64,000 nucleotides of DNA from Paenibacillus illinoisensis NBRC 15959. Its GTDB lineage: Bacteria > Bacillota > Bacilli > Paenibacillales > Paenibacillaceae. Of the stretch, positions 43,331 through 53,165 are shown piece after piece. The notes beneath the pieces were generated by a model. That model did not search any database. It was not told the origin of the DNA and was given only the letters and a program-made list of their open reading frames with translations. The stretch covers positions 62,001 to 126,000 of the forward strand of contig NZ_BIME01000007.1 in the NCBI RefSeq assembly GCF_004000925.1, given 5' to 3'. The position numbers were made by a program, and so were the translations under genes. Position 1 is the stretch's first letter, and the number at the start of each line of letters is the position of its first letter.

Positions 43331-44842
43331 ATGAGTGCAAAAGGTCGGGTGTCCCGTATAGGCGGATTTGTTGTCATTGGTGCAATGTCCGCCGGACTAC
43401 TTGCAGGTTGTGGAGGAGAAAAAGCTCCGGCCGCCGGGGAAGGCAAGTTTCCCATTTCCATCTCGTTGATGCAGGTAGGCGATGTGCCCGCGAAGGAGAA
43501 TGGGGTGGAGCAAAAGATTGAGCAGTATACGAATACGGATGTCAATGTTCAGTGGATTCCGCAGTCGGCTTTTGATGACAAGGTGAACGTCATGGTTGCT
43601 TCCGGAGAGATGCCGACCATTATGCGCGTAAATTACGTGCCGACCACGTTCAATGCAGCCAAAACGGGACTGTTCTGGGAGCTGGGGCCCTACCTGAAGG
43701 ATTATAAAAATCTGTCTGCCCAATCCGAGGCCTATTTTAACAATATCAAGATTGAGGGCAAAATTTACGGCATTCCGAACTTCCGCGATATCGGACGAAC
43801 GGCCATCGTATACCGCAAGGATTGGTTTGACAAGTTGAAGCTGGATGTGCCGAAGACACTGGATGACTGGTATGAAGTGATGCGTTCCATGCGCAAGGAT
43901 GATCCTGACGGGAATGGCAAGGAAGATACGTATGGTGCGCTGCTCTTCAAGAAGTATAACGAAGGCGTGTCTTCTCCGCTGACCCGGATTGCCGTGAGTA
44001 TCGGTGGTGTGAACAAGTGGGGGGTGGATGATGCGGGTAAACTGACTCCGGAATTCCTGACCACTGAATATGTAGACACCATGAAGCTGTTCAAGCGACT
44101 GTTCAGTGAAGGGTTGATCAATAGTGATTTCCCTGCTCTCGATCCTTCCGATGCGGATAAAAAAATGGACTCTGGCCTGGTCGGGATGAAGCTGAACGGC
44201 GTGGCCCAGAACGGCAAGTCATCCCAGCAGCGGCTGACGCCTAACGCTCCGGATGGGGTGATCGATGTAGCTCCGTTCCAGGGAACAGATGGTATACGCA
44301 TCGCCGGGGAACCGGGGAACTATGGCATGCTGGTGATCCCGAAGGCTGCCGTCCCGGATGAGGAGCAACTGAAAAAAGTGCTCACCTTCCTCGATCAGCT
44401 GATGGATGAAGAGCTGAGTACGCTGCAGCTTCGCGGGCTGCTCGATGTGCACTACACCAAGACAGCGGACGGTAAAACCGAACTCAAGGACTTTGATGCT
44501 TATCAACGCGAAGTGAAGCCGTACCGTGACAATTTGTTAAGTGTTGAAGGATACAACGTGGCTGAATTGGTTGATGTCCCGATTGGCATGAAGGGCACCA
44601 AGATGGCTCGCGAGAATGAGCAGTATGCCATTCCGAATCCTGCGCTGACACTGTCATCGGCCATCTACACCGAGCGGGGTCAGGAACTGGATCAGATGAT
44701 CTGGGATGCACAGACCAAGTACATTATGGGCAAGCTGGACGATGCAGGCTGGGAGCAGGAAGTGGCTAACTGGCGAAAAGCCGGGGGAGATCAGCTGATC
44801 TCTGAACTGGAGGCATCCTATGCCGAACTGAACGGGAAATAA
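43331..44842 (+). CDS. Extracellular solute-binding lipoprotein 2
   Basis: A 503-residue paralogue of binding protein 1. Signal peptide with lipobox LLAGC (Cys about residue 27), QVGDVPAKENGVEQKIEQYT, QWIPQSAFDDKVNVMVASGEMPTI (partly cited) and the C-terminal TKYIMGKLDDAGWEQEV. The start follows AAGGGAGAG. One permease pair serving two binding proteins suggests widened ligand range or a split of affinity. The operon ends here with a terminator. Confidence 0.9.
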   Translation: MSAKGRVSRIGGFVVIGAMSAGLLAGCGGEKAPAAGEGKFPISISLMQVGDVPAKENGVEQKIEQYTNTDVNVQWIPQSAFDDKVNVMVASGEMPTIMRVNYVPTTFNAAKTGLFWELGPYLKDYKNLSAQSEAYFNNIKIEGKIYGIPNFRDIGRTAIVYRKDWFDKLKLDVPKTLDDWYEVMRSMRKDDPDGNGKEDTYGALLFKKYNEGVSSPLTRIAVSIGGVNKWGVDDAGKLTPEFLTTEYVDTMKLFKRLFSEGLINSDFPALDPSDADKKMDSGLVGMKLNGVAQNGKSSQQRLTPNAPDGVIDVAPFQGTDGIRIAGEPGNYGMLVIPKAAVPDEEQLKKVLTFLDQLMDEELSTLQLRGLLDVHYTKTADGKTELKDFDAYQREVKPYRDNLLSVEGYNVAELVDVPIGMKGTKMARENEQYAIPNPALTLSSAIYTERGQELDQMIWDAQTKYIMGKLDDAGWEQEVANWRKAGGDQLISELEASYAELNGK

Positions 44843-44873
44843 AGCAAAGCGCAGAGTATACGTGTGCCCGAAG

Positions 44874-44922
44874 GAAGCTGTGTTTTACGTGAACGAACGT
44901 GAAGCATGGCTTCTTTTTCTTT
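44874..44922 (+). terminator. Terminator after the ABC importer operon
   Basis: GAAGC...TGTTTTACGT pairs with ACGTGAAGCA...GCTTC (including G-U pairs), followed by TTTTTCTTT. Confidence 0.7.
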
Positions 44923-45014
44923 CACAGGATTATGGTTGGGCAGCAGAAAGGGTATAAAAAGAAAGGAGCATTCTTTTCACATCCATTTATACTCACCGAG
45001 AGGGGAAAGACATC

Positions 45015-47084
45015 ATGATTGAAGAACATGATAAGCAAGAAATAATTGCAAATGATACATACGAAGGAAAAGATCTGGGAGTAAAGATCGACGCTCAATC
45101 CTGCCAATTCAAAGTTTGGTCACCAGATGCCATTCAGATGGACGTGCTGCTCTACCCGGCATCCACTACCGAGCTTCCAGGAGGACAGGGAGGAACCGGG
45201 GAACAACGTGCCGAGCCAAAGGAATTCCTAATGGAAAGACAGCAGCAGGGCATCTGGTTGTTGAAGCTGGATGGAGAATGGAATGGTTATGGCTATATGT
45301 ACCGGGCCACCTTCGAGGGAGGACGACAGGAGATAGCGGTGGATCCCTATGCAAGGGCAGTTACCATGAATGGTGAAATGGGAGTTATTATCAGGCTGGA
45401 AGAGACAGATCCCCAAGGATGGAGCCAGGATGTTCGTCCAGAGCTGAAGAGTCCGGTGGATGCCGTATTGTACGAGCTGCATGTGCGGGATTTTTCAATT
45501 CACCCTTCATCAGGCATGGTGAACAAAGGCAAGTATCTGGCTTTTACGGAAACTGGATTGTGCGATTCCGAAGGAAATACACTAGGGATTGATCATTTGG
45601 CCGAGCTTGGGATTACCCACGTGCACCTGCTGCCCGTGTTTGATTTTGCCACCGTGGACGAATCCAAGGCTGGAGACAGTGCATACGGTGATTCCGAGGA
45701 TTCCAGCTATAATTGGGGGTATGATCCGCTGCATTACAACGTTCCCGAAGGCTCTTATGCCACACGTGCAGATGAGCCTGGTACACGCATCCGCGAGCTC
45801 AAGGCTTTGGTGCTGGCACTTCATCAGAGAGGGATTGGAGTGATTATGGATGTGGTGTATAACCACACGTTTAATACGAAAGGCAGTTCGTTTGAGAAGC
45901 TGGTACCGGGGTATTACTATCGTCAGAATGAGGATGGCACATACAGCAACGGATCCGGGACTGGGAATGAGGTAGCGACAGAACGTCCCATGGTACGCAA
46001 GTTTATCCTGGAATCGGTGCGTTACTGGGCAGAGGAATACCATATTGACGGGTTCCGGTTTGACCTGATGGGGTTGATTGATACGGCAACCATGAGGGAA
46101 CTTGCTGCGGAACTGCATGAACATGTATCTCCATCCATCCTATTGTACGGTGAGCCATGGGCGGCATTGGACTCCCCACTAGGCGAGCGAATGACCCTCA
46201 AGGGAGATCAGAAAAGAGACGGACTAGCCGTATTCAACGATAATTATCGTGGAGCGATCAAAGGGGACAGTGATGGAGCAGAGAAAGGATTCGCGACAGG
46301 TGCGGAGGGAAAGGAAGAGGATATCTGGACGGGTGTAAGGGGAGCGATTACCGATTTTACGGCCAGTCCATCCGAGACGGTGAATTACGTAACAGTTCAC
46401 GATAATCTGAATCTGTGGGACAAGGTTGTGCATACACAAGGACTGGAAGATCAGCTTGGGTTTATCTCCTATGATGATGAGGGACACATTCGAGGATATG
46501 ACAGTGTGGAGCAGGCAGTACAGCATGCGAATCCGTATATGCAGATTGATCCGAATCATGTGCTGGAGAATGAAACGGTTCGGCGCTGCTTGCTTGCGAA
46601 TGGCATTGTGCTCACATCCCAAGGCATTCCCCTGCTTGCGGCGGGAGATGAGTTTTTGCGCAGTAAATATGGCGATGCCAACAGTCACGAGAGTGGTGAT
46701 GCCGTCAATGCGATTCGTTGGGAACAAAAACAGCGGTTCAAGCCGGTGTTCGATTATTACCGCGGACTGATTCGTCTTCGCCTTGAACATGCAGCCTTCC
46801 GGTTGAGAACCCGGAACGACATTGATCAACATGTAACCCTGTTAAAAAAGGATAAAAGCCTGCTTGCCTATGAGCTATCAGGCACGGCTGCCGGCGATTC
46901 CTGGGATCGGATTATCGTGATCTACAACGCGGCAAAGGAAAGCCGAATCCTCCCTATTCCTTCCGGAATGTGGAATATTGTTGTAGAGCAGGGACAAGCA
47001 GGTCTTGAACCCCTGCGTACCTTCAACGATGGGCAGGTCAGCGTACCGGCTATTTCCCTGATGGTCATGTATGCCAATAATTAA
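45015..47084 (+). CDS. Type I pullulanase
   Basis: A 689-residue GH13 subfamily 14 debranching enzyme that hydrolyses alpha-1,6 links in pullulan, glycogen or limit dextrin. An N-terminal CBM48-like domain (about residues 15-130) precedes the barrel. YNWGYDPLHYN is the pullulanase signature; catalytic residues lie in FRFDLMG (nucleophile about D350), LYGEPWA (acid/base about E380) and VTVHDNLNLWDK. It has no signal peptide, so a cytoplasmic maltodextrin role is likely. The ATG follows GAGAGGGG. Terminator after it. It is a paralogue of the next gene but without accessory domains. Confidence 0.93.
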   Translation: MIEEHDKQEIIANDTYEGKDLGVKIDAQSCQFKVWSPDAIQMDVLLYPASTTELPGGQGGTGEQRAEPKEFLMERQQQGIWLLKLDGEWNGYGYMYRATFEGGRQEIAVDPYARAVTMNGEMGVIIRLEETDPQGWSQDVRPELKSPVDAVLYELHVRDFSIHPSSGMVNKGKYLAFTETGLCDSEGNTLGIDHLAELGITHVHLLPVFDFATVDESKAGDSAYGDSEDSSYNWGYDPLHYNVPEGSYATRADEPGTRIRELKALVLALHQRGIGVIMDVVYNHTFNTKGSSFEKLVPGYYYRQNEDGTYSNGSGTGNEVATERPMVRKFILESVRYWAEEYHIDGFRFDLMGLIDTATMRELAAELHEHVSPSILLYGEPWAALDSPLGERMTLKGDQKRDGLAVFNDNYRGAIKGDSDGAEKGFATGAEGKEEDIWTGVRGAITDFTASPSETVNYVTVHDNLNLWDKVVHTQGLEDQLGFISYDDEGHIRGYDSVEQAVQHANPYMQIDPNHVLENETVRRCLLANGIVLTSQGIPLLAAGDEFLRSKYGDANSHESGDAVNAIRWEQKQRFKPVFDYYRGLIRLRLEHAAFRLRTRNDIDQHVTLLKKDKSLLAYELSGTAAGDSWDRIIVIYNAAKESRILPIPSGMWNIVVEQGQAGLEPLRTFNDGQVSVPAISLMVMYANN

Positions 47085-47103
47085 ATTTTTTGCGTACTGT
47101 AGT

Positions 47104-47146
47104 AAAGTACCCTTTTCCGCTACGGAGAGAAGGGTGCTTTATTTTG
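47104..47146 (+). terminator. Terminator of the first pullulanase gene
   Basis: AAAGTACCCTT and AAGGGTGCTTT pair, followed by a T-rich run. Confidence 0.8.
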
Positions 47147-47376
47147 TTTTTTTGATCAGACAGGTACAAATGCTGTCAATCTGCGGCGCTTGTTTACATA
47201 TGCTGTATTTTGAAAGCGATTGCTGCAAGGGTTAGACCAATATCCAGCGAGTGACTTCATGAAAGCCTCTGTTCAACCGATATGTTGAGTACAGACAACC
47301 CCGGGTTGACAAATGACGTCCCGCTCCGTACCATCGGGACAACACGAAATCAATGGATATAAAGGCGGTGGGAACG

Positions 47377-50253
47377 ATGCCGGAATGGACATCTTTTCGT
47401 TACGAAGGCAACGATCTTGGCTTAACATATACTCGTGCTTCCAGTACATTCAAGCTGTGGGCTCCAACGGCCCAGCAGGTTTCTATATTGGTTTTTGAAA
47501 ATGAGGGCAGCTACAATGCAAGTGGATGGGTAACGGAACATGATGGCGGGCAGGCAAGTGACATGACCCGTGATGAAGATGGCATATGGAGCGTGAAGCT
47601 GGCAGGCGATTGGGCAGGATTTTATTACATGTATCGCATTACACACGATGATCAACGCACAGAAGTAGTGGTAGATCCTTATGCCCGCGCCGTGTCGCCC
47701 AATGGGCAGCGGACGGCCATTATTGATCTCGATACAACGTATCCACCGGATTGGGAGCTGGACGTGAAGCCTGTTTTTCAGCGGCCGGTGGACGCCGTCA
47801 TTTATGAATTGCATGTGCGTGATTTCTCCTCCGATCCCCATGCCGACATTCCGTATAAAGGGAAATTTCTAGCCTTCACGGCTTCCGGACTGACCGACAG
47901 GGCAGGTCATCGTATCGGTGTGGATCATCTTGCCGAACTCGGGGTTACCCATGTGCATCTTCTGCCTGTGGCGGATTATCAGACGGTGAATGAACTGGAA
48001 TCCGCTGAAGAAGGCACAACGTTCAGAGCACCCTATAATTGGGGTTATGATCCACAGCACTATAACGTCCCGGAGGGCTCCTATGCTATGGATCCGCGGG
48101 ATCCGGCCGTGCGAATTCGTGAGTTCAAAGCCTTGGTGCAGTCTCTGCATCGCCAGGGTATACGTGTTGTGCTTGATGTGGTCTACAATCATACGTATGG
48201 TGTGGACGAAGGTCCATTTGAACGGATTGTACCTGGTTATTTTTACCGCTATCGGGCAGACGGCACACTGAGTAATGGATCGGGTGTAGGCAATGAACTG
48301 GCTACAGAGCGCCCAATGGTGCGAAAATATATTATAGACTCTCTCCTGTACTGGGCGGAGGAATATCATGTAGATGGTTTCCGTTTCGATCTCATGGGCC
48401 TGATTGACACCGATACAATGAACGAATTGACCCGTGAACTGCGTGAGCAGATTGATCCAGCCATGCTAATTTACGGGGAGCCGTGGACAGGTGGAGATTC
48501 ACCACTGGATCGCAAAACCCTGAAAGGTACCCAGCGGGGTCAGGGATTTGCCGTATTCAATGATCATTTCCGCAGTGCGATCAAAGGGGACAGTGATGGC
48601 AGCGGGAAAGGGTATGTAACCGGAGCAGATGGCCTCGAGCATGAGCTGCTTAAGGGGATTTCCGGAGCTATCGATGACTTTACATCGTCACCTGTGGAGA
48701 CCGTCAATTATGTCACGGCCCATGACAACTTGAACCTGTGGGACAAAATCGCAACCACGATGAATCTCAGACATGAATTGGGTTTTCCAGCGTGGAGAGA
48801 CGGGCAACCGGTGGAGGGAGGGAGTGCAGAATCGGCGGTAAAGGCAGCAGATCCCTATCGGTATGTGGATGCTGATGATTTGCTTAACCATGAGATGGTT
48901 CGCCGCTCGCTGCTAGCCTCCGGAATATTGCTAACCTCTCAGGGGATACCTTTTCTGCATGCAGGGGATGAGATCCTGAGATCAAAAGCGGGAGATCACA
49001 ACAGTTACCGCAGCGGCGATGCGGTTAACGCCATTCCGTGGGCGAACAAATCCCGTTTCAGACCTGTCTTTGACTATTACCGGGGTTTAATACATCTGCG
49101 CCGTACTCATCCTGCCTTTCGCATGATCAGCGCAGACCAGATCCGGAATCACCTTCGCATTCTACGTGCTGACGGTAATGCTGTCATATTCATGCTGCAG
49201 GATGGGGCCAATCAGGACATCTGGAATCGAATCATCGTGGCCTATAATGCAACAGCGTACCAGCAGCAGATACATTTGCCGGAAGGTGACTGGCATGTGG
49301 TCGTTAACGATCATCAGGCAGGTACAGACTCGATTGGGACGGTTAGCGGCATTGCTCCTATAGAGCGCTGGTCGTTAATGGTACTGTATGATATCGAACA
49401 TGTTGGCGGAACGGAACCGGCTACAATTGAGATTAATGCTCCACGTCAGGTGTATAGCCCAGGTGAGACGGCGGGGCTGCGGGCGATTGTGCGTGACCGA
49501 CTCGGTAATGTAGTAGAGAATTGCGAAGTCCTGTGGCGTTCTTCGGAGCCGCAGCGGATTCAGATCGATCCGGATGGTACGATTCATGCGAAAGAGACAG
49601 GTGAAGCAGCGATAACGGTTCAATGTGGTCATATCTTTGCTACAAGCCTCTTGCAGGTGGATCATCGCCATGCCGAACGAATTGAGCTTGTCGGTGAAAC
49701 TGTTCTGTATACGACACGAATCAGTCGCTTCCGTGCATTGGTGCTGGATCAATTTGGGCAGCCGCTTCAAGGGACCGGCATACGCTGGCATTCGTCGAAT
49801 TCGGATATTGCAACGGTCAGTACGGCTGGAATCGTTCGTGCCTTATCCCCAGGGACAGCGCAAATTACAGCCATGGCTGGCAGCATACAGTCTACGGCGA
49901 CAATCAAAGTCCACAAGCACGTCTCTCGTCTCGTTACGCTTCGTTATGAACGGGAGGATCAACAGTACGAGGGATGGGATGTTTGGGTATGGGGCACAGG
50001 AATGGCAGATGGAGCGGTACCCCTTGAACGGGTGGGAAATGCCGCAGAGGCCCGTATTCGTGTAGCTCCAGGCCTGCATCATCTGGGGCTGATTATTCGG
50101 CTGAATGAGTGGCAGGCCAAGGATACCTGTGGAGACCGATATGTAGATATTGTGCCAGAAGACGGGAATGTGCAGATTGTTGTGCAGAGCGGTACAGACC
50201 AAATGCAGGTTATACGCGAGAGTGATGAAGAGGATAACCGTACCAGTGCATGA
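47377..50253 (+). CDS. Multidomain type I pullulanase with Ig-like and CBM41-like domains
   Basis: A 958-residue GH13 pullulanase. CBM48-like domain (about residues 20-125), catalytic barrel with YNWGYDPQHYN, FRFDLMG (about D338), IYGEPWT (about E368) and VTAHDNLNLWDK, then two bacterial Ig-like (Big2) domains (about residues 678-762 and 764-847), and a C-terminal pullulanase-associated CBM41-like domain (about residues 850-945; YEGWDVWVWGTG, LGLIIRLNEWQAKD). No signal peptide is visible although Ig and CBM domains usually mark secreted enzymes. AAGGCGGTG places the ATG at 47377; the ATG 24 bases earlier has no site. CBM41 is usually N-terminal, so the order is unusual. Confidence 0.9.
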   Translation: MPEWTSFRYEGNDLGLTYTRASSTFKLWAPTAQQVSILVFENEGSYNASGWVTEHDGGQASDMTRDEDGIWSVKLAGDWAGFYYMYRITHDDQRTEVVVDPYARAVSPNGQRTAIIDLDTTYPPDWELDVKPVFQRPVDAVIYELHVRDFSSDPHADIPYKGKFLAFTASGLTDRAGHRIGVDHLAELGVTHVHLLPVADYQTVNELESAEEGTTFRAPYNWGYDPQHYNVPEGSYAMDPRDPAVRIREFKALVQSLHRQGIRVVLDVVYNHTYGVDEGPFERIVPGYFYRYRADGTLSNGSGVGNELATERPMVRKYIIDSLLYWAEEYHVDGFRFDLMGLIDTDTMNELTRELREQIDPAMLIYGEPWTGGDSPLDRKTLKGTQRGQGFAVFNDHFRSAIKGDSDGSGKGYVTGADGLEHELLKGISGAIDDFTSSPVETVNYVTAHDNLNLWDKIATTMNLRHELGFPAWRDGQPVEGGSAESAVKAADPYRYVDADDLLNHEMVRRSLLASGILLTSQGIPFLHAGDEILRSKAGDHNSYRSGDAVNAIPWANKSRFRPVFDYYRGLIHLRRTHPAFRMISADQIRNHLRILRADGNAVIFMLQDGANQDIWNRIIVAYNATAYQQQIHLPEGDWHVVVNDHQAGTDSIGTVSGIAPIERWSLMVLYDIEHVGGTEPATIEINAPRQVYSPGETAGLRAIVRDRLGNVVENCEVLWRSSEPQRIQIDPDGTIHAKETGEAAITVQCGHIFATSLLQVDHRHAERIELVGETVLYTTRISRFRALVLDQFGQPLQGTGIRWHSSNSDIATVSTAGIVRALSPGTAQITAMAGSIQSTATIKVHKHVSRLVTLRYEREDQQYEGWDVWVWGTGMADGAVPLERVGNAAEARIRVAPGLHHLGLIIRLNEWQAKDTCGDRYVDIVPEDGNVQIVVQSGTDQMQVIRESDEEDNRTSA

Positions 50254-50306
50254 ATCCTCTTGTTAGATTCGTATAGTAGCTGTAGATAAACCTAGAAGCA
50301 GCAGGC

Positions 50307-50338
50307 AGTCGGAGGGTATTTCCGGCTGTCTTTTTTTG
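50307..50338 (+). terminator. Terminator of the second pullulanase gene
   Basis: GGCAGTCGGA and TCCGGCTGTC pair, followed by seven T residues. Confidence 0.85.
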
Positions 50339-50391
50339 GTACGCAGAGCTTGGATTTTGATGTGAAAAGGGGATGAATTGTACAAGCCAAT

Positions 50392-50418
50392 GTTTGAAAA
50401 GCCCGTTCATTGGGGTAT
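50392..50418 (+). promoter_or_regulatory. SigB-type promoter of the L25/Ctc gene
   Basis: GTTTGA (50392-50397), 15-bp spacer, GGGTAT (50413-50418), matching the general-stress consensus GTTTAA-N12-15-GGGTAT with one mismatch in the -35. In B. subtilis ctc is a classic SigB target. Confidence 0.6.
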
Positions 50419-50538
50419 ATATAGATATGGCCCGAGATTTGGCCACAGAAAAAGAAGACCCATTTGGTCTATGAGAGAAGCCGAATGCTTCCCAACACCA
50501 ATACAAAGTAGGGATCCCTTGAAGGAGGATGTTCAATC

Positions 50539-51174
50539 ATGAAATCCAACGGAAAAATGGCTCAACTTACTGCAACTCCACGAACTGAAAAGAAAGGTGC
50601 GGCATTGCGCCTGTTAAGACAAGGCGGACGTGTTCCGGCTGTCGTTTATGGTCCTGAGTTTGAAGGGGCCTCCATACATGTGGATGAAAAAGAAATGCTC
50701 AAGGTCGCTCGTACAGGTCGTTCCGAGATGTTCAACCTCAATCTGGAGGGTGGCAAAACCGTTCCTGTGCTGATTAAGGATCAGCAGGAGCGCAATGGAC
50801 GTCTGCTGCACGTGGACTTCTTGCAAATATCCAAAAATAAACCGATCAGCGTAAGTGTGCCGATCGATTTCCAAGGTACGGCTGCTGGCTCCAAAGCCGG
50901 TGGTGTGTTCCAGACGCAGGAAACCGAATTGGAAGTGGAAGGACTTCCAGCCGACCTGCCGACTTCCATTGAGGTGGATGTCAGCGGGCTGGACATTGGT
51001 GATCGCCTGACAGCTGAAGATGTTAAACTGGATAAGGGCTTGACACTTATTACGTCACCCGATTCCATTATCGCATCCGTTATGCCACCACAAGCGGCTG
51101 AGGAAGAGCCAACAGCTTCTGCTGATGAGGCAGAACCTGTGGCTGCAGAGGAAGAGAAGGCAGCAGACGAATAA
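50539..51174 (+). CDS. rplY: 50S ribosomal protein L25 / general stress protein Ctc
   Basis: A 211-residue L25 of the long CTC type: an N-terminal L25 domain (about residues 8-97; ATPRTEKKGAALRLLRQGGRVPAVVYG) that binds 5S rRNA, and a C-terminal TL5-like domain (about residues 100-185), followed by an acidic Ala/Glu-rich tail. The start at 50539 follows AAGGAGGATG. It is likely stress-induced from the SigB-like promoter upstream. Single-gene unit with a terminator after it. Confidence 0.95.
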   Translation: MKSNGKMAQLTATPRTEKKGAALRLLRQGGRVPAVVYGPEFEGASIHVDEKEMLKVARTGRSEMFNLNLEGGKTVPVLIKDQQERNGRLLHVDFLQISKNKPISVSVPIDFQGTAAGSKAGGVFQTQETELEVEGLPADLPTSIEVDVSGLDIGDRLTAEDVKLDKGLTLITSPDSIIASVMPPQAAEEEPTASADEAEPVAAEEEKAADE

Positions 51175-51211
51175 TAGGGGCGTGGGAGTTCTGCTCCCCT
51201 ACCCCAGACGA

Positions 51212-51243
51212 GAAGCCCGGTCATCATGACTGGGCTTTTTTTG
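51212..51243 (+). terminator. Terminator of rplY
   Basis: AAGCCCGGTCAT and ATGACTGGGCTT pair, followed by T residues. Confidence 0.9.
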
Positions 51244-51351
51244 CGATCGTAGAGATGGTTATAATAGATACAAGGATACACCGATCCGAAGCGGATCAAG
51301 GTCATATTTGCAAACAGGTCAGTATAAGTTCTTAGGAAAGTAGGCAATTTC

Positions 51352-51870
51352 ATGTTTGATCCAACTGTGTACGACAATCTCAAGGTCGGTTTCGAGAACT
51401 ATCTGTATGATCTCGACAATCTCGATGAGATCATTCACATATCCAACCGGAAAGACATCCTGGAGATGGCGAGTATGTCCAGAGAGTTCGTGCTGCAGTT
51501 CGTTCTAAGGGAGCATTCTGAGGTCAAAGCGGAGATTATACTCCGAAGCTCTCTGGAAGCGCTAGCGGCCGAAATATTGGAGTCACCCGGCAGCCAGCCG
51601 GGATGTCGGCTTGAGCTTCGATTTAGCCAGGAGATTCCTGAGCCAGACAGGCTATGTCCCGCAATTCGCTCCATCATACAAGTGAGCTGGCCAGATCAGC
51701 GCTTGGTACAGGACATTCATTTTGTGTACGGAGAGGAGCCCATCAGGTATAACGTTTCAAGTCATGTGTATTTTGATCGAAATGTGAATGAAGACCAAAT
51801 GGGAGATATTCCGGAATTGTGTGAACATTTGGTGAACGTGTTAAAAAAATTAGTACAGCTGCATAATTAA
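51352..51870 (+). CDS. Hypothetical protein
   Basis: A 172-residue soluble protein I do not recognise. It is acidic at the N-terminus (YDNLKVGFENYLYDLDNLDEI), has a helical middle (ASMSREFVLQFVLREHSEVKAEIILRSS, about residues 39-66) and ends in a Leu/Val/Lys helix. No signal peptide, membrane helix, cysteine cluster or known motif was seen. The ATG follows AGGAAAG at good spacing. It is a single-gene unit between two terminators, so its expression looks independent, which favours a real gene. Confidence 0.7.
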   Translation: MFDPTVYDNLKVGFENYLYDLDNLDEIIHISNRKDILEMASMSREFVLQFVLREHSEVKAEIILRSSLEALAAEILESPGSQPGCRLELRFSQEIPEPDRLCPAIRSIIQVSWPDQRLVQDIHFVYGEEPIRYNVSSHVYFDRNVNEDQMGDIPELCEHLVNVLKKLVQLHN

Positions 51871-51879
51871 TCATCCGTA

Positions 51880-51916
51880 AAGCCCTGTCTCTTCCCACGA
51901 GACGGGGCTTTTTTGT
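51880..51916 (+). terminator. Terminator of the hypothetical gene
   Basis: AAGCCCTGTCTC and GAGACGGGGCTT form a near-perfect stem with six T residues. Confidence 0.9.
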
Positions 51917-52142
51917 CATTTTATTAGAATTGTTAAATAGGCTTTGAGGCTTAGGTATAAGGACTTGTATCTAATATTTTGCGCAAGATAGTCAGAAAAT
52001 GTATATTAATAAAGGAGAAAAAGTGCAATAGAACTATACATAATTAGTGAATTTGCGAAATAATGAGTGGGACTAAAGATTTATAGATGTACTAAAGGAA
52101 CTAGTTTTCCTTGCCGATAAAATATCGAAGGGGAGAAACTAC

Positions 52143-53108
52143 ATGACAGAGAAATTAATTCGTCTGCTGCGTATACTTCAGGCTATACAAGCGTATCCCG
52201 GAATCTCAGCCAAGGAATTGGCTGCGAAATGTGATACAACTGTGCGCACGATCTATCGCGATCTCCGGATTTTGGACAGGGTTGCCCCTATCATGAACGA
52301 AGGCTACGGCAAGGGTTATCGGTTTATTGGGAATTTCGCCTTGTATCCACTCGATTTCACGGAGCAGGAGGCTATGGTCTTCTCCATGCTTCCGTCTGTC
52401 CTGGATACTTCCCAATTGCCGGCTGAATTCGATGCGGCTTTTGACAAAGTGATGTCAGTCCATACCAAGCTAAAATCAAGAAACAGTGATATCGTGGAGA
52501 ACATTGCAGGTATCATACGCATGGGAACGCCTGCATACCGGGAGGAAGGAAAAGACCCCAATCTGCTTATCCCGATTATTGAAGCTATTCTTAATCAGGA
52601 AACCATACGTACCCGGTATCGTACACTGACCAATAATGATATTACGGTCCGTGACATTGATCCCTACTATCTTATTCCACGTGATCAGCGCTTTTATCTC
52701 GTCGGGTATTGCCATCTGGTGCAGAAGGTGAGATTGTTTCGCATGAGCCGTTTTCTGGACGTAAATCAGACAGGTACCCACTTTGACAAAGCGGATTTCA
52801 ACATAGCGCAGTATATGAAAAATACGTGGTCTGTTGATCGAGGGGACGAACATATTCATTTCAAGGTGAGATTTACTGAAAAAATGGCACCTTACATAAA
52901 AGAAGAAGAAATGTTTGTTCGTCCGCGCATGACGGATCTGCCAGATGGTGGATTGTTATTCGAAGTCACACTAAACAGCAGTCGTGAGTTCCTGATGTGG
53001 TTATATCAATTTGGCCCTCAAGCGGAGGTTCTTGAGCCCCGAGAATTTCGAACAGAGATTCGCAAACAACTGACTCATTGGTTGAAGCACTATGAGGGAG
53101 ATGAATAA
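52143..53108 (+). CDS. WYL-domain transcriptional regulator
   Basis: A 321-residue regulator of the YafY type: an N-terminal winged helix-turn-helix (about residues 1-55; GISAKELAAKCDTTVRTIYRDLRIL), then a WYL domain (about residues 140-215; IRTRYRTLTNNDITVRDIDPYYLIPRDQRFYLVGYCH) and a C-terminal WCX extension. WYL proteins bind nucleotides or other small ligands and often govern stress, defence or DNA-repair genes. The start follows GGGGAG. The small HIRAN-like gene begins 57 bases downstream, in the same direction. Confidence 0.88.
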   Translation: MTEKLIRLLRILQAIQAYPGISAKELAAKCDTTVRTIYRDLRILDRVAPIMNEGYGKGYRFIGNFALYPLDFTEQEAMVFSMLPSVLDTSQLPAEFDAAFDKVMSVHTKLKSRNSDIVENIAGIIRMGTPAYREEGKDPNLLIPIIEAILNQETIRTRYRTLTNNDITVRDIDPYYLIPRDQRFYLVGYCHLVQKVRLFRMSRFLDVNQTGTHFDKADFNIAQYMKNTWSVDRGDEHIHFKVRFTEKMAPYIKEEEMFVRPRMTDLPDGGLLFEVTLNSSREFLMWLYQFGPQAEVLEPREFRTEIRKQLTHWLKHYEGDE

Positions 53109-53165
53109 TTTGATTGGTTATTTTAACTTGAAACTTGGAATGAAGGAAAAGGAGAAGAACATGTT

